Part shown: positions 1 through 7,403 of the stretch, in pieces
Position numbering within the stretch: the first letter of the stretch is position 1
Layout: each line of letters begins with the position of its first letter
NCBI GenBank assembly: GCA_022572355.1
Contig: JACZWC010000012.1
Coordinates: forward strand, 1-64,000
Source of the DNA: Bacteroidota bacterium
GTDB lineage: Bacteria; Bacteroidota; Bacteroidia; NORP154
Direction: 5' to 3'
Length of the DNA stretch: 64,000 nt
Notes under the pieces: model-generated
Seen by the model: only the letters and a program-made list of their open reading frames with translations
What the model was told of the DNA's origin: nothing
Databases searched by the model: none
Made by a program: the position numbers and the translations under genes

Positions 1-657
1 TTTCAGTGCGTCCACAACCTGATTGATAGATAATCCGGTCGCATTAAGCTTTGGCATTGAAACCAATACCTGGTATTGTAATACATCTCCTCCTGTAGGG
101 ATAACCTGGGAGATTCCTGGAATAGACAATAACCTTCTGCGGATGTCATAGTCTGCAATGGATCTCAGGTCAGCCATTGAAGTAGTCCCCGCCTGCGATG
201 AATCTCCGTCGGGCAGGTCCACAGAAAGGCCAATCAGCATAATCTGCCCCATAACTGATGAAATTGGACCCAATACCGGAGTTACGCCGTCTGGAAGCTG
301 ATCCTGAATCGTTTGTAATTTTTCGTTGACTATCTGCCGGGCCTTGTAAATATCCGTTCCATAATCAAACTCCACGAACACAAGCCCCAATCCAATTGAG
401 GAGCTCGAACGAACCTGTTGAACGGCTGCTGCTCCATTTAAAGCGGTTTCGACGGGAAGTGACACCAATACTTCTACTTCCTCAGGAGACATACCTTCCG
501 CCTCTAAAAAGATGGTAACCCTGGGGCGATTTAAATCTGGCAGCACATCGACTGGCAGGTCCAATGCGGTGTACGTCCCTCCTATCATCAGGATAATTGC
601 AAAAGCAATGACAATTAAGCGGTTGGTGAGGGAGAACTTTATTATTTTGTTTAACAT
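1..657 (-). CDS. Heavy-metal efflux RND pump, CusA/CzcA family (N-terminal part)
   Basis: The window edge cuts this gene, leaving its first 219 codons. The product is the inner-membrane, proton-driven pump of a tripartite RND metal exporter. Seen: ATG at 657, a short cytoplasmic N-terminus (MLNKIIKFSLTNR), a first membrane helix at about residues 14-32, the family signature DLPVDVLPDLNRP just after it, and a periplasmic porter region with FDYGTDIYKARQIVNEKL and PGISQVIPTGGD. It lies downstream of the adaptor and TolC-like genes on the same strand. A four-helix-bundle gene (707-1072) separates it from the adaptor, which is unusual for this operon. The metal (Cu/Ag or Co/Zn/Cd) cannot be decided because the membrane Met or Asp residues lie outside the window. 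Family assignment is firm. Confidence 0.93.
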   Translation of the reverse strand, partial: MLNKIIKFSLTNRLIVIAFAIILMIGGTYTALDLPVDVLPDLNRPRVTIFLEAEGMSPEEVEVLVSLPVETALNGAAAVQQVRSSSSIGLGLVFVEFDYGTDIYKARQIVNEKLQTIQDQLPDGVTPVLGPISSVMGQIMLIGLSVDLPDGDSSQAGTTSMADLRSIADYDIRRRLLSIPGISQVIPTGGDVLQYQVLVSMPKLNATGLSINQVVDALK

Positions 658-671
658 CTTATTTCAATGTG

Positions 672-695
672 CAATAGACAATTGGCAATTTGCAA
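672..695. repeat. Imperfect inverted repeat, right flank of the four-helix-bundle gene
   Basis: This 24-bp stretch, read on the minus strand, matches 1091-1114 read on the plus strand at 18 of 24 positions without gaps (hand alignment). Both copies are made of ATTG/CAAT-rich units (TTGC..ATTG....ATTG..CTATTG). It lies between the four-helix-bundle stop and the pump gene's ATG. Confidence 0.6.
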
Positions 696-706
696 TGTTT
701 ACCTGA

Positions 707-1072
707 TTAATATTTTTCGGGATTATGAAGCATGTGATTAAGAAGCCTTCCAATTTCTTCTGATTTTTCAATTAAATTGGTGTAGGTGTTTTTATTGATG
801 TATTCGCAATCCAAAGAGAATTCAAGCCAGGTTTGAGTTTCTGCATTTTCCGTGTCCGCATCACTTACTTTAGAAACAAAGTGAGCCGGGTATTGTTTCT
901 TGCGATAACTTTCAGAAAGATTAGCACAAACACTCCTGGTGCATCTTCTGATTTGGTCAGTTAAGGAATATTTTTCATCTGCGGGAAACCTCTTGCTCAC
1001 TTCAAATACTTCCATTGCCAATTTAAAAGCTAACTGATATACCTTGGTATCCTGAACCCTTTTTGTTGCCAT
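707..1072 (-). CDS. Four-helix bundle protein (S23 / 23S rRNA-intervening-sequence protein family)
   Basis: A 121-residue, wholly helical small protein. The stretch DQIRRCTRSVCANLSE (about residues 39-54) matches the family signature 'LtdQirRaa.Si..NiaEG', followed by a long C-terminal helical pair. The family was first seen encoded in intervening sequences of 23S rRNA and resembles the Avd accessory protein of diversity-generating retroelements. Its cellular role is not established. Here it stands between an RND adaptor gene and its pump gene and is flanked by imperfect inverted repeats (672-695 and 1091-1114), which suggests insertion as a cassette. ATG start, 36 bp after the adaptor stop. 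No reverse transcriptase or rRNA is nearby. Confidence 0.85.
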   Translation of the reverse strand: MATKRVQDTKVYQLAFKLAMEVFEVSKRFPADEKYSLTDQIRRCTRSVCANLSESYRKKQYPAHFVSKVSDADTENAETQTWLEFSLDCEYINKNTYTNLIEKSEEIGRLLNHMLHNPEKY

Positions 1073-1090
1073 AATATGAGTTGATGCTCG

Positions 1091-1114
1091 TTGCCTATTG
1101 TATATTGGCTATTG
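1091..1114. repeat. Imperfect inverted repeat, left flank of the four-helix-bundle gene
   Basis: Partner of 672-695 (18/24 identity in inverted orientation). It overlaps the adaptor gene's stop codon (1109-1111), so an insertion here would have fallen right at the 3' end of that gene without disrupting it. Confidence 0.6.
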
Positions 1115-2851
1115 ATTCAGGTATATAGACTTCACCTGATAAGTTCCATTTATCACAATCCGCTCATCTTCTTTCAATCCTTTTAATACAATTGTTTGAT
1201 TGGTACTGCTTTGTCCCAATTGCACAAACTTTACTTTGAACATTTCCGGATCTGTATGAACAAACACCACTGGTTTGCCATTAATATCAATAATCGCGGA
1301 TGTTGGTACCACGAGTTCCTTTTTTTCAGATTTAGCTGTCACATAAACATTGGCGAATTGCCCCGGCTTGAACAAGCCCTGAGAATTATCGAGTTCCAAA
1401 ATTACCTGAGACGATTGATTGACCGGATTAACCACATTTCCGAAGGCAATCAAACGCGCACTTTCAGAGAAGTGTTTTTCCTCCTGGATGCACTCAACAA
1501 AAAAGGTAACATCCTTACTTATCTCTGTTATATCCGGGTGGTTTAGCAGATGCATGTCCTTATCAAAAATCTGTGCCTCAACCTTTAAAGTTTTGGTGTC
1601 ATAAACACTGAATAGCTTTTCACCCTGTGCAATCTGTTGCCCAATTGACAGGTTAAAATTGTCAACTACGCCAGAGATAGGCGATTTTACACTCAGCACT
1701 TTACCTCGTGCGAAATTTCCGGAGAGTTTATCGTAAACATCCTTGTTTTTCCGGGCGGTCTTGTAGCGTATGCCTGCCTTTATCAAGTCTTTTTTGGCTA
1801 CGATGTCATCGATTGCCTTCAATCGCTGTAATTCTTCCTTGGCAGCTTCATATTCTGCTATCGCCTCAGAATTTGCCGTGGCCACCTGGATTTGTTCTGC
1901 TGCATCAAAATTCTGAGCAATGACTGCAAGTATTTGTCCTTTGTTCACCTTTTCTCCGATACCAACATTGATTGACACAATCGATGCGTTTTGAGGCGCA
2001 ATGATCTTAGCCTCACCATTGGTGACAGGCATAATTTTCCCATATAATTTAAGGGCATTTTGAAAATCACTATAGACTGTAAAAGCTGTGCGGATGTCGA
2101 AAAGAAATTGTGTTTCTTTCAGTATCTCAGACTCATCCACGGCCATATTCCCTCTAGTGGGTTTCTCTTGCTTTTCGCCATGATCCTCACCACCGTGAGC
2201 AATTGCAGTTTGATAATTACTTACCGGCATTGAAATAGTCAGCAAAACGATTAAAACGCCAAATGTTTTTTGAGACATGGCCTTGTTTCTGCCCATTAGG
2301 CGCATAATTACAGCGCCTCCCGCCAGACCAACAAACAAGAATAGAATTGCCTTTAAATCAAACCAACCGCTTTCAGCATGATCATCAGTAACTAGTGTCA
2401 TTTTCTTACCAACTTCAACACTTTCCAAAATCATTAAATCCGCCTTTCCAAAACCTGAAATACTGGCAACCAGGCTGTATGACTTGTTTTCCGGGAAGGT
2501 GGCTCCAACATGGTATATTCCAGGTTCATGTTCATGAATAACAAATTTCAAATTAGCATCTTCCAGACAGGTAATCTCGATTTTGGCGTTTTCGATCGCA
2601 GTATTCGTTTCGTAATCAGAGATAAACAGTGTCATCTCGGTGTTGTTACCCGCCTCAATTGGTTCGTAGCGCAACACAACTTCAAAGTTGGATGAAACAC
2701 TATTGACAGTAAACCAGGATTTACCAGTCGGTTTTGCCTTGTTCTTTTCTTCTCCGTGGTCCTCGCCACCGTGAGCTACCGCCACTAGTCCTGTCAAGGA
2801 CAAAAATGTAATGATTAGAATTGTTTTTACAGTTGCCATATTATTTTCCAT
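1109..2851 (-). CDS. RND efflux periplasmic adaptor (membrane-fusion protein, CusB/CzcB type) with N-terminal extension
   Basis: A 580-residue adaptor linking the RND pump to its outer-membrane channel. The C-terminal ~340 residues are a standard membrane-fusion protein: lipoyl/barrel-sandwich halves (KIIAPQNASIVSINVGIGEKV and VKSPISGVVDNFNLSIGQQI) around a helical hairpin, then a beta-barrel and a membrane-proximal domain. The N-terminal ~190 residues are extra: signal peptide, AHGGEDHGE at 26-34, a beta-rich domain resembling FixH/YtkA-type modules, a membrane helix at about 167-186, then a second signal-like segment ending in another AHGGEDHGE at 218-226. This looks like two exported proteins joined. 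The start overlaps the TolC-like gene by 11 bp; Met5 (2839) is an equally possible start. His-rich motifs fit metal binding. Confidence 0.9.
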   Translation of the reverse strand: MENNMATVKTILIITFLSLTGLVAVAHGGEDHGEEKNKAKPTGKSWFTVNSVSSNFEVVLRYEPIEAGNNTEMTLFISDYETNTAIENAKIEITCLEDANLKFVIHEHEPGIYHVGATFPENKSYSLVASISGFGKADLMILESVEVGKKMTLVTDDHAESGWFDLKAILFLFVGLAGGAVIMRLMGRNKAMSQKTFGVLIVLLTISMPVSNYQTAIAHGGEDHGEKQEKPTRGNMAVDESEILKETQFLFDIRTAFTVYSDFQNALKLYGKIMPVTNGEAKIIAPQNASIVSINVGIGEKVNKGQILAVIAQNFDAAEQIQVATANSEAIAEYEAAKEELQRLKAIDDIVAKKDLIKAGIRYKTARKNKDVYDKLSGNFARGKVLSVKSPISGVVDNFNLSIGQQIAQGEKLFSVYDTKTLKVEAQIFDKDMHLLNHPDITEISKDVTFFVECIQEEKHFSESARLIAFGNVVNPVNQSSQVILELDNSQGLFKPGQFANVYVTAKSEKKELVVPTSAIIDINGKPVVFVHTDPEMFKVKFVQLGQSSTNQTIVLKGLKEDERIVINGTYQVKSIYLNQ

Positions 2852-4016
2852 TTAGATAATTGAGTTCTATAACTGAGGCATTGTACTTTTTCAAAGCCTC
2901 GTAGTAATTGGTTTTTATATTGAATGCCTGACTAATTGAAAACAGATGTTGCAGGTAACTTATCTCTCCAGCAGCATATAAGCGCGTTGCCGCATCCAAA
3001 ATAACATCCGATTGTTCCAGCCCTTTAGAATCAAAGAACTCTAAAGATGCCCGGCTGGCCTCAAACTCTTGAATGGCGTTAAACCACTTAAAATTGAAGT
3101 TCTGTACTGCCAGTGCGCTTTCGAATGATGTTTTCTCGGCATTGGCCTTTGCCGCCTTGATTCGCGAACTATGGGTCCAGAACCACAGTGGAAGAGACAA
3201 TCCAAATTGAAAACGATATGTTGTGGCAGAGTTTCGTTCAGCCTGATTCATATAACCAACTGAAAACGCTGGCGCTAATCCGGACTTTGCCAATTTCAGT
3301 TCTTGCCTGGCTACCGCTGAGTTCTGATCAGCATAATCAACAAAAAGTCCTGAAGAAGGGGCATCGTAGCCAACATCATCGCAATCAATCTTTTCATATT
3401 CTCTATCAGTACGAAGTTCCTCGTTGTTAACCCCGGTGAGCAAGCTCAGTCCTTGGCGAGCGCCATTCAGTTGAGATATTGTCGTTGCAAGTTCCACAGC
3501 AGCTTCACCTGCCCTGGCCTCCGCGCTGGTTAGCTCGAGGAGTCCTACATCCCCAACCTTATGTCGTTTGTCAGTAGCCAGATAATGGGTTGTGAAGATG
3601 CTATCCTGAACGATTGCCTGACGGATTCTCGCTTCCATATATTGAAGTTGGTTGTATGCCAGACTCACCTGCCGAATAACCGAAGAACGGCTAATTGCAA
3701 TGCCAGCTTCTGCCAGTTTTATCTTCTCCCTACCAACTTTTGATTGCTGAATGTATACCAGGGGGTTATCTACGGTTTGCTGTACCCCGGGCGTGAAAAA
3801 TTCACCGGTAGGGGCCTCAAGCAGAATTTGAGGGTCTGGCAAACTAAAACTTCCCTTCTTCAATGCCCTCTGCTCTTCCAGCTCCATTTGCGCAGCCTGC
3901 AAGTGCGGGTGCCTCTTCAAGGCCTCGGCAATGGCACTGTCCAGGCTGATTGAAGTCTGCGCATACAGCCCCAACCAACCGAACATGAATAAAAACGTAA
4001 GCGTAATTCCCTTCAT
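2841..4016 (-). CDS. TolC-family outer-membrane efflux channel
   Basis: A 391-residue TolC/CusC-like protein forming the outer-membrane duct of the metal efflux complex. Signal peptide at residues 1-19 (ends LYAQ), then the helical hairpin repeats of the family: DSAIAEALKRHPHLQAAQMELEE near the N-terminus, alternating long helices, and a second copy of the pattern (LPLWFWTHSSRIKAAKANAE). At 391 residues it is shorter than typical TolC (~430-480). That is common for Bacteroidota metal-pump channels. It overlaps the adaptor gene's start by 11 bp and begins 28 bp after the cytochrome/metal-binding lipoprotein gene, so it is probably co-transcribed. Confidence 0.9.
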   Translation of the reverse strand: MKGITLTFLFMFGWLGLYAQTSISLDSAIAEALKRHPHLQAAQMELEEQRALKKGSFSLPDPQILLEAPTGEFFTPGVQQTVDNPLVYIQQSKVGREKIKLAEAGIAISRSSVIRQVSLAYNQLQYMEARIRQAIVQDSIFTTHYLATDKRHKVGDVGLLELTSAEARAGEAAVELATTISQLNGARQGLSLLTGVNNEELRTDREYEKIDCDDVGYDAPSSGLFVDYADQNSAVARQELKLAKSGLAPAFSVGYMNQAERNSATTYRFQFGLSLPLWFWTHSSRIKAAKANAEKTSFESALAVQNFNFKWFNAIQEFEASRASLEFFDSKGLEQSDVILDAATRLYAAGEISYLQHLFSISQAFNIKTNYYEALKKYNASVIELNYLNGK

Positions 4017-4044
4017 TTTCTACTTTTCAATCAAATCCGATAAA

Positions 4045-5076
4045 TCAATGATGATGCCCATGATCACCATGGTGCTCCTCAGGCTGTTCATGATCATGCT
4101 GACTCTCTTTCTGAAACTTTGCTACTACAGTTTTACCGTTCACCACGAAGCTGACGATACTCGTAAAGGGTGAAGCACCCTCCTTTAGCTCAAGGGTAAA
4201 ATGATCCCCTCCTTTTGGTGTTAATTTATCGCTGAGCGTTTCATCGTCAAACTGCAGAATGACAGTTCCTGTAACATCAGCGTTTGGGATGGATTTTTCC
4301 TCTCCATCTAAGAGGTAGTAGCTGACTTCGCCTTCACCCACAACCATTTCAATATGGTAATCACCCGCTGTCTTAACTACTCCACCATGAGGTGAGCCAT
4401 GGGCATGATCTTCGCCATGATGGCTATGTCCTTTTGATTCAACTTCCTCCGAACTTCTCAATGATCGGACATAGGCATAAACTGCAGAGACTTTCTCTTC
4501 ACCTAAGATAGCTCCCCAACCTGCCATCGGTGTTCCTTCAACACCGTTCTTGATAATGTGGATACGGCCTTGGTCAGAATAGAATTTTGAATGAGCATTG
4601 TCAGTAAAATCTGCGGGTTTAGATTTTAACGTTCCTACCGTCGGGCCATCTCCCTTCCCACTTTCTCCATGGCAGTTGGCACAGACACCTATATAGGTTT
4701 CTTTACCCAGCGCCATTTGGTCATCCGTAGCGGGTGGAGCTGGCTGATCGTATTTGTCACCCAATTCTTCTTTTAACAGTTCCCGAACCTCATTCATGTG
4801 TTGCATATGGCCGCTACTTGCATGGCTGTCATGTTCGTGAGAGTGCCCGTCGCTTGCATCATGACCGTGCTCCTTGAGTACCAGATCCATTTTACACTTT
4901 GAGCACCTATCGCCTTTCTCTCCCGCAATTTCGGGGTGCATAGGACATACGTACATACCAGTTGCATGTTCGTGTTCTTTTGAGTTGCTTTGTTCGGAGC
5001 TACCGCAGCCAACTAAGGTTACGGAGCCAATAGCAAATAGGGATGCTGCTGTTAACATTAAAATAGACTTCTTCAT
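4045..5076 (-). CDS. Lipoprotein with heavy-metal-binding domain, cytochrome c domain and His-rich C-terminus
   Basis: A 343-residue multidomain periplasmic or membrane-anchored protein. Order: lipoprotein signal peptide with lipobox LVGC (Cys24); a heavy-metal-binding domain at 41-66 (MYVCPMHPE...CSKCKMDL); a His-rich linker (~68-95); a mono-haem cytochrome c domain at about 118-208 with haem motif CANCH (132-136) and likely axial Met in GTPMAGWG; another His-rich stretch; then a beta domain starting HGGVVKTAGDYHIEM, shared with the neighbouring protein at 5153-5701; and a HHGDHGHHH tail. Metal binding and electron transfer in one chain suggest periplasmic metal capture or redox conversion feeding the efflux pump; that role is inferred. 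Confidence 0.85.
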   Translation of the reverse strand: MKKSILMLTAASLFAIGSVTLVGCGSSEQSNSKEHEHATGMYVCPMHPEIAGEKGDRCSKCKMDLVLKEHGHDASDGHSHEHDSHASSGHMQHMNEVRELLKEELGDKYDQPAPPATDDQMALGKETYIGVCANCHGESGKGDGPTVGTLKSKPADFTDNAHSKFYSDQGRIHIIKNGVEGTPMAGWGAILGEEKVSAVYAYVRSLRSSEEVESKGHSHHGEDHAHGSPHGGVVKTAGDYHIEMVVGEGEVSYYLLDGEEKSIPNADVTGTVILQFDDETLSDKLTPKGGDHFTLELKEGASPFTSIVSFVVNGKTVVAKFQKESQHDHEQPEEHHGDHGHHH

Positions 5077-5152
5077 TATTCTTTTATTTAGATGTTCTCT
5101 GAAACTGTCGACTCAACTACTGCACAGAACAAGGGTTAATTAAATTTGTTAC

Positions 5153-5701
5153 TTAATGATGGTGTTCGTCATCAGGATCGTGTTCATGTTTGTGTTGTTC
5201 AACAGATCCACTAAATTTTGCCGTTACATTGGCTTCTCCATTATCAATCGTAACTATAGCATTTTGAAACTTCATTTGCCCTTCAGAGATTTGAGCCCAC
5301 AGGTATTCATCGCCACTAGGTTTCAATTTAAGCGTTGACATCTTGCCATCCTTAAGTTGTAACATAACTTTCCCCGAGGCCTTTGAAACATTCATGGTTC
5401 TTTCTTTAGCATCTAAAAGGTAAACTTTTACTTTACCGTCGCCCGTCAGGTTCATTCCGCAAACGGGACATTTTCCAGCTTTTGCACTCTCGCCCCCCTT
5501 ACACTTCATAGGACATATATAGCCTCCATTTACCATTTCAATATGGTATTTGCCCGCTGATTTTACAATTCCGCCGTGGGGTGCTTTATGTTCGTGGTCT
5601 CCACTTTTTCCGTGACTGTGCCCTTGTGCAAAAGACATATTGTTGCCAGCCAGAAACAAAATGACAATTATTCCAATTGATTTTAGATTTACTGATCTCA
5701 T
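5153..5701 (-). CDS. Periplasmic heavy-metal-binding protein
   Basis: A 182-residue exported protein. Signal peptide at 1-25 (ends SFAQ), a His-rich start (GHSHGKSGDHEHKAPHGG), the module PHGGIVKSAGKYHIEMVNGG also found in the lipoprotein at 4045-5076, then a CPMKC...CPVCGMNLTG heavy-metal-binding segment embedded inside that module, and a His/Asp-rich C-terminus ending DDEHHH. It is a probable periplasmic metal chaperone or buffer for the RND exporter encoded downstream. The 76-bp gap to the next gene shows no obvious terminator, so co-transcription is likely. Specific metal unknown. Confidence 0.8.
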   Translation of the reverse strand: MRSVNLKSIGIIVILFLAGNNMSFAQGHSHGKSGDHEHKAPHGGIVKSAGKYHIEMVNGGYICPMKCKGGESAKAGKCPVCGMNLTGDGKVKVYLLDAKERTMNVSKASGKVMLQLKDGKMSTLKLKPSGDEYLWAQISEGQMKFQNAIVTIDNGEANVTAKFSGSVEQHKHEHDPDDEHHH

Positions 5702-5740
5702 AATATTTGATTTTTTAATGGTTAAAAAATTAATTAATGT

Positions 5741-6088
5741 TTAATGTTGATGATTGTGTCCATCGTGATTACGGTTGGGTGATGTATCTGGCAAGCTTGA
5801 ATCCTGATAGGTATATATCCTGCTCACTCTAATTAGTATGCCTTTTTCGGTATATGTTAGCTCAAATTCCCTTTTCTTTTTTTTCACATTTACCATATAC
5901 ACCGTTCCGTGTTCTTTCTTCTCGCTTTTTTGCACCGTTCCAATGTCATATTTCTTATACCTTTTCTGTAATTCTGTCGTAACCAAATCAGGCAATTCGT
6001 CTGCGCTTATTTTTATTCTCTCTTGTGCAAAAAGCGAACTAGATAGAATTAGAAATATAAGGGTATGTAAATGTCCTGCTCTGATCAT
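5741..6088 (-). CDS. Small exported protein, PepSY-like, His-rich C-terminus
   Basis: A 115-residue protein. N-terminal signal peptide (to about residue 21, LFAQ), then a short alpha/beta domain with the pattern of Bacteroidota PepSY-like proteins (LPDLVTTELQKRYKKYDIG, then repeated basic beta strands, VNVKKKKREFELTY), ending with NRNHDGHNHQH, a likely metal-binding tail. Its ATG overlaps the methyltransferase stop by one base (TAATG arrangement), indicating translational coupling. The family call is tentative. The His tail and position argue for a part in the metal response. Confidence 0.6.
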   Translation of the reverse strand: MIRAGHLHTLIFLILSSSLFAQERIKISADELPDLVTTELQKRYKKYDIGTVQKSEKKEHGTVYMVNVKKKKREFELTYTEKGILIRVSRIYTYQDSSLPDTSPNRNHDGHNHQH

Positions 6089-6750
6089 TACTCGGCCGTA
6101 TTTACTGCCCTGATTAATCCGAGAGTACCAAACGCAGTGTTAAAAAATCTTGTTTCCCGCACATCTTCAAAGCCTGCTTCCCCAATGTATTTTGGTAATA
6201 AACCTTTTACATTGTCGGTGGTGGTTTCAAATCCATCTAAAATCTGCACTAGATAAAAGGCACCGCGCATAACCATATTTTTTGCTTTGCACCAATCGGC
6301 TATATGAAGCTCGCCACCAGGTTTCAATACCCTTTTTATTTCCATGAGGGAATTGGATTTTTGCCCTGCGTTCAGGTGATGAAAGACAAGGCTGGAAATT
6401 ACCCGGTCATAGCTATTGTCTTCATAAGGCAGAACAACGCCATCATATTTATCGATGTGGATGTCTGTTTGAAATTCTGAGATTTTGCTCTTGGCTATCG
6501 CAATATTATTAGGATCAATATCCACACCAGATATTTTTGCATTAGGGCTCATCTGTTTGGCCATCATGGATAAGGTGGCGCTTCCGCAACCGAAGTCTAG
6601 CACTTTATGATGCTCCTCAATTCCTGCCTGTAAGATCAATGCGGCTTTGAACTTCTTCTCAGGCATAGTCAAGTTTAATATGGGATCATAAAACCTCGTC
6701 AGCCAGTCGTATTTGAGTGCCGGGATATAATTATTAGTTTCTTCTGTCAT
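6088..6750 (-). CDS. Class I SAM-dependent methyltransferase
   Basis: About 220 residues with a Rossmann methyltransferase fold: motif I VLDFGCGSATLSMM, motif II GVDIDPNNIA, DRVISSLVFHHL and the post-motif VLKPGGELHIADW, typical of the UbiE/Methyltransf_11 type. The substrate is not evident. ATG at 6750 is preferred; a longer reading starts only with TTG at 6801 and adds residues unlike the family (which begins near NNYIPALKYDWLTRFYDP). It lies in the metal cluster and is coupled to the PepSY-like gene. Related genes near metal or metalloid resistance loci are common, but arsenite methyltransferase Cys motifs are not visible here. Confidence 0.85.
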   Translation of the reverse strand: MTEETNNYIPALKYDWLTRFYDPILNLTMPEKKFKAALILQAGIEEHHKVLDFGCGSATLSMMAKQMSPNAKISGVDIDPNNIAIAKSKISEFQTDIHIDKYDGVVLPYEDNSYDRVISSLVFHHLNAGQKSNSLMEIKRVLKPGGELHIADWCKAKNMVMRGAFYLVQILDGFETTTDNVKGLLPKYIGEAGFEDVRETRFFNTAFGTLGLIRAVNTAE

Positions 6751-6852
6751 AATAAATCGATAAGTTAATATAATCGGGAATGCCCCGGAATAACGGAACA
6801 AGCAGGAAAGTTACGTACAGAAACACAGTCTCGAAAAGGCGTAACCCTCCTG

Positions 6853-6878
6853 AAAACTTACCTTAAGGTTTCGGTAAG
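6853..6878 (-). terminator. Candidate intrinsic terminator after the His-rich membrane protein gene
   Basis: On the minus strand CTTACC and GGTAAG (6-bp stem, 10-nt loop) are followed directly by TTTT, starting 14 nt after the stop codon of 6892-7347. The stem is short, so the call is moderate. It would separate that gene from the methyltransferase/efflux operon. Confidence 0.4.
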
Positions 6879-6891
6879 CATGGAGTGGGAA

Positions 6892-7347
6892 TCAGACTAG
6901 GAAGGAGTGTAGAAGAATGCGAAGATCTGGTATTAACAAAGGTGGAACTTTGTTAAGATAATCCGCTTCCTGAAATATTAGATTGGTATACACCCAATTA
7001 TAGGAGCTTTTAATCTGAAGAGACGTCGGTGAAAGACTAATATTCACTCCAATTGGAGGGATTATTGTATTTGATAAAGCGGCAAAGAATACCGGAACAG
7101 TGTTGTTGCAGCAAGTATCACCAGAGTCATCTTTGTGGTCATGCCCTTTGTCTTTATGATCATGTTCTACAACCGCAGAGCTATTTGAGTGGTGATGGTC
7201 ATGTCCGTAAGGGTGACTGTGCTCCACGCCCATTTCATCTATCACATGGGCTAGATTGCAAAGGATGTTAGCAGTGAAGACACCGGCGAATACACCTAGC
7301 ATCACAACGCTACCGATCCTGACACTAATATGTTTTGTTACGTACAT
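6892..7347 (-). CDS. Small membrane/exported protein with His-rich, Cys-Cys metal-binding region
   Basis: A 151-residue protein I cannot place in a named family. One N-terminal hydrophobic segment (about 11-31) could be a signal anchor. It is followed by a striking His/Asp-rich stretch (HSHPYGHDHHHSN, VEHDHKDKGHDHKDD) and the pair DTCCNN, then a more hydrophobic C-terminal half. It resembles small His-rich proteins found next to Bacteroidota metal efflux genes, so a metal-sensing or buffering role is likely but inferred. A weak terminator follows it. Confidence 0.65.
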   Translation of the reverse strand: MYVTKHISVRIGSVVMLGVFAGVFTANILCNLAHVIDEMGVEHSHPYGHDHHHSNSSAVVEHDHKDKGHDHKDDSGDTCCNNTVPVFFAALSNTIIPPIGVNISLSPTSLQIKSSYNWVYTNLIFQEADYLNKVPPLLIPDLRILLHSFLV

Positions 7348-7403
7348 AGAAACGCTTTAACGAAGCAACCACTGTTTTAGTTGCATTGAACTATAATTTT
7401 CCT

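Noticed and set aside
707-1072. Possible diversity-generating retroelement (Avd-like protein)
   Set aside because: No reverse transcriptase, template repeat or variable repeat is visible nearby.
6751-6801. N-terminal extension of the methyltransferase (TTG start)
   Set aside because: TTG start, residues not family-like, and a good ATG at 6750.
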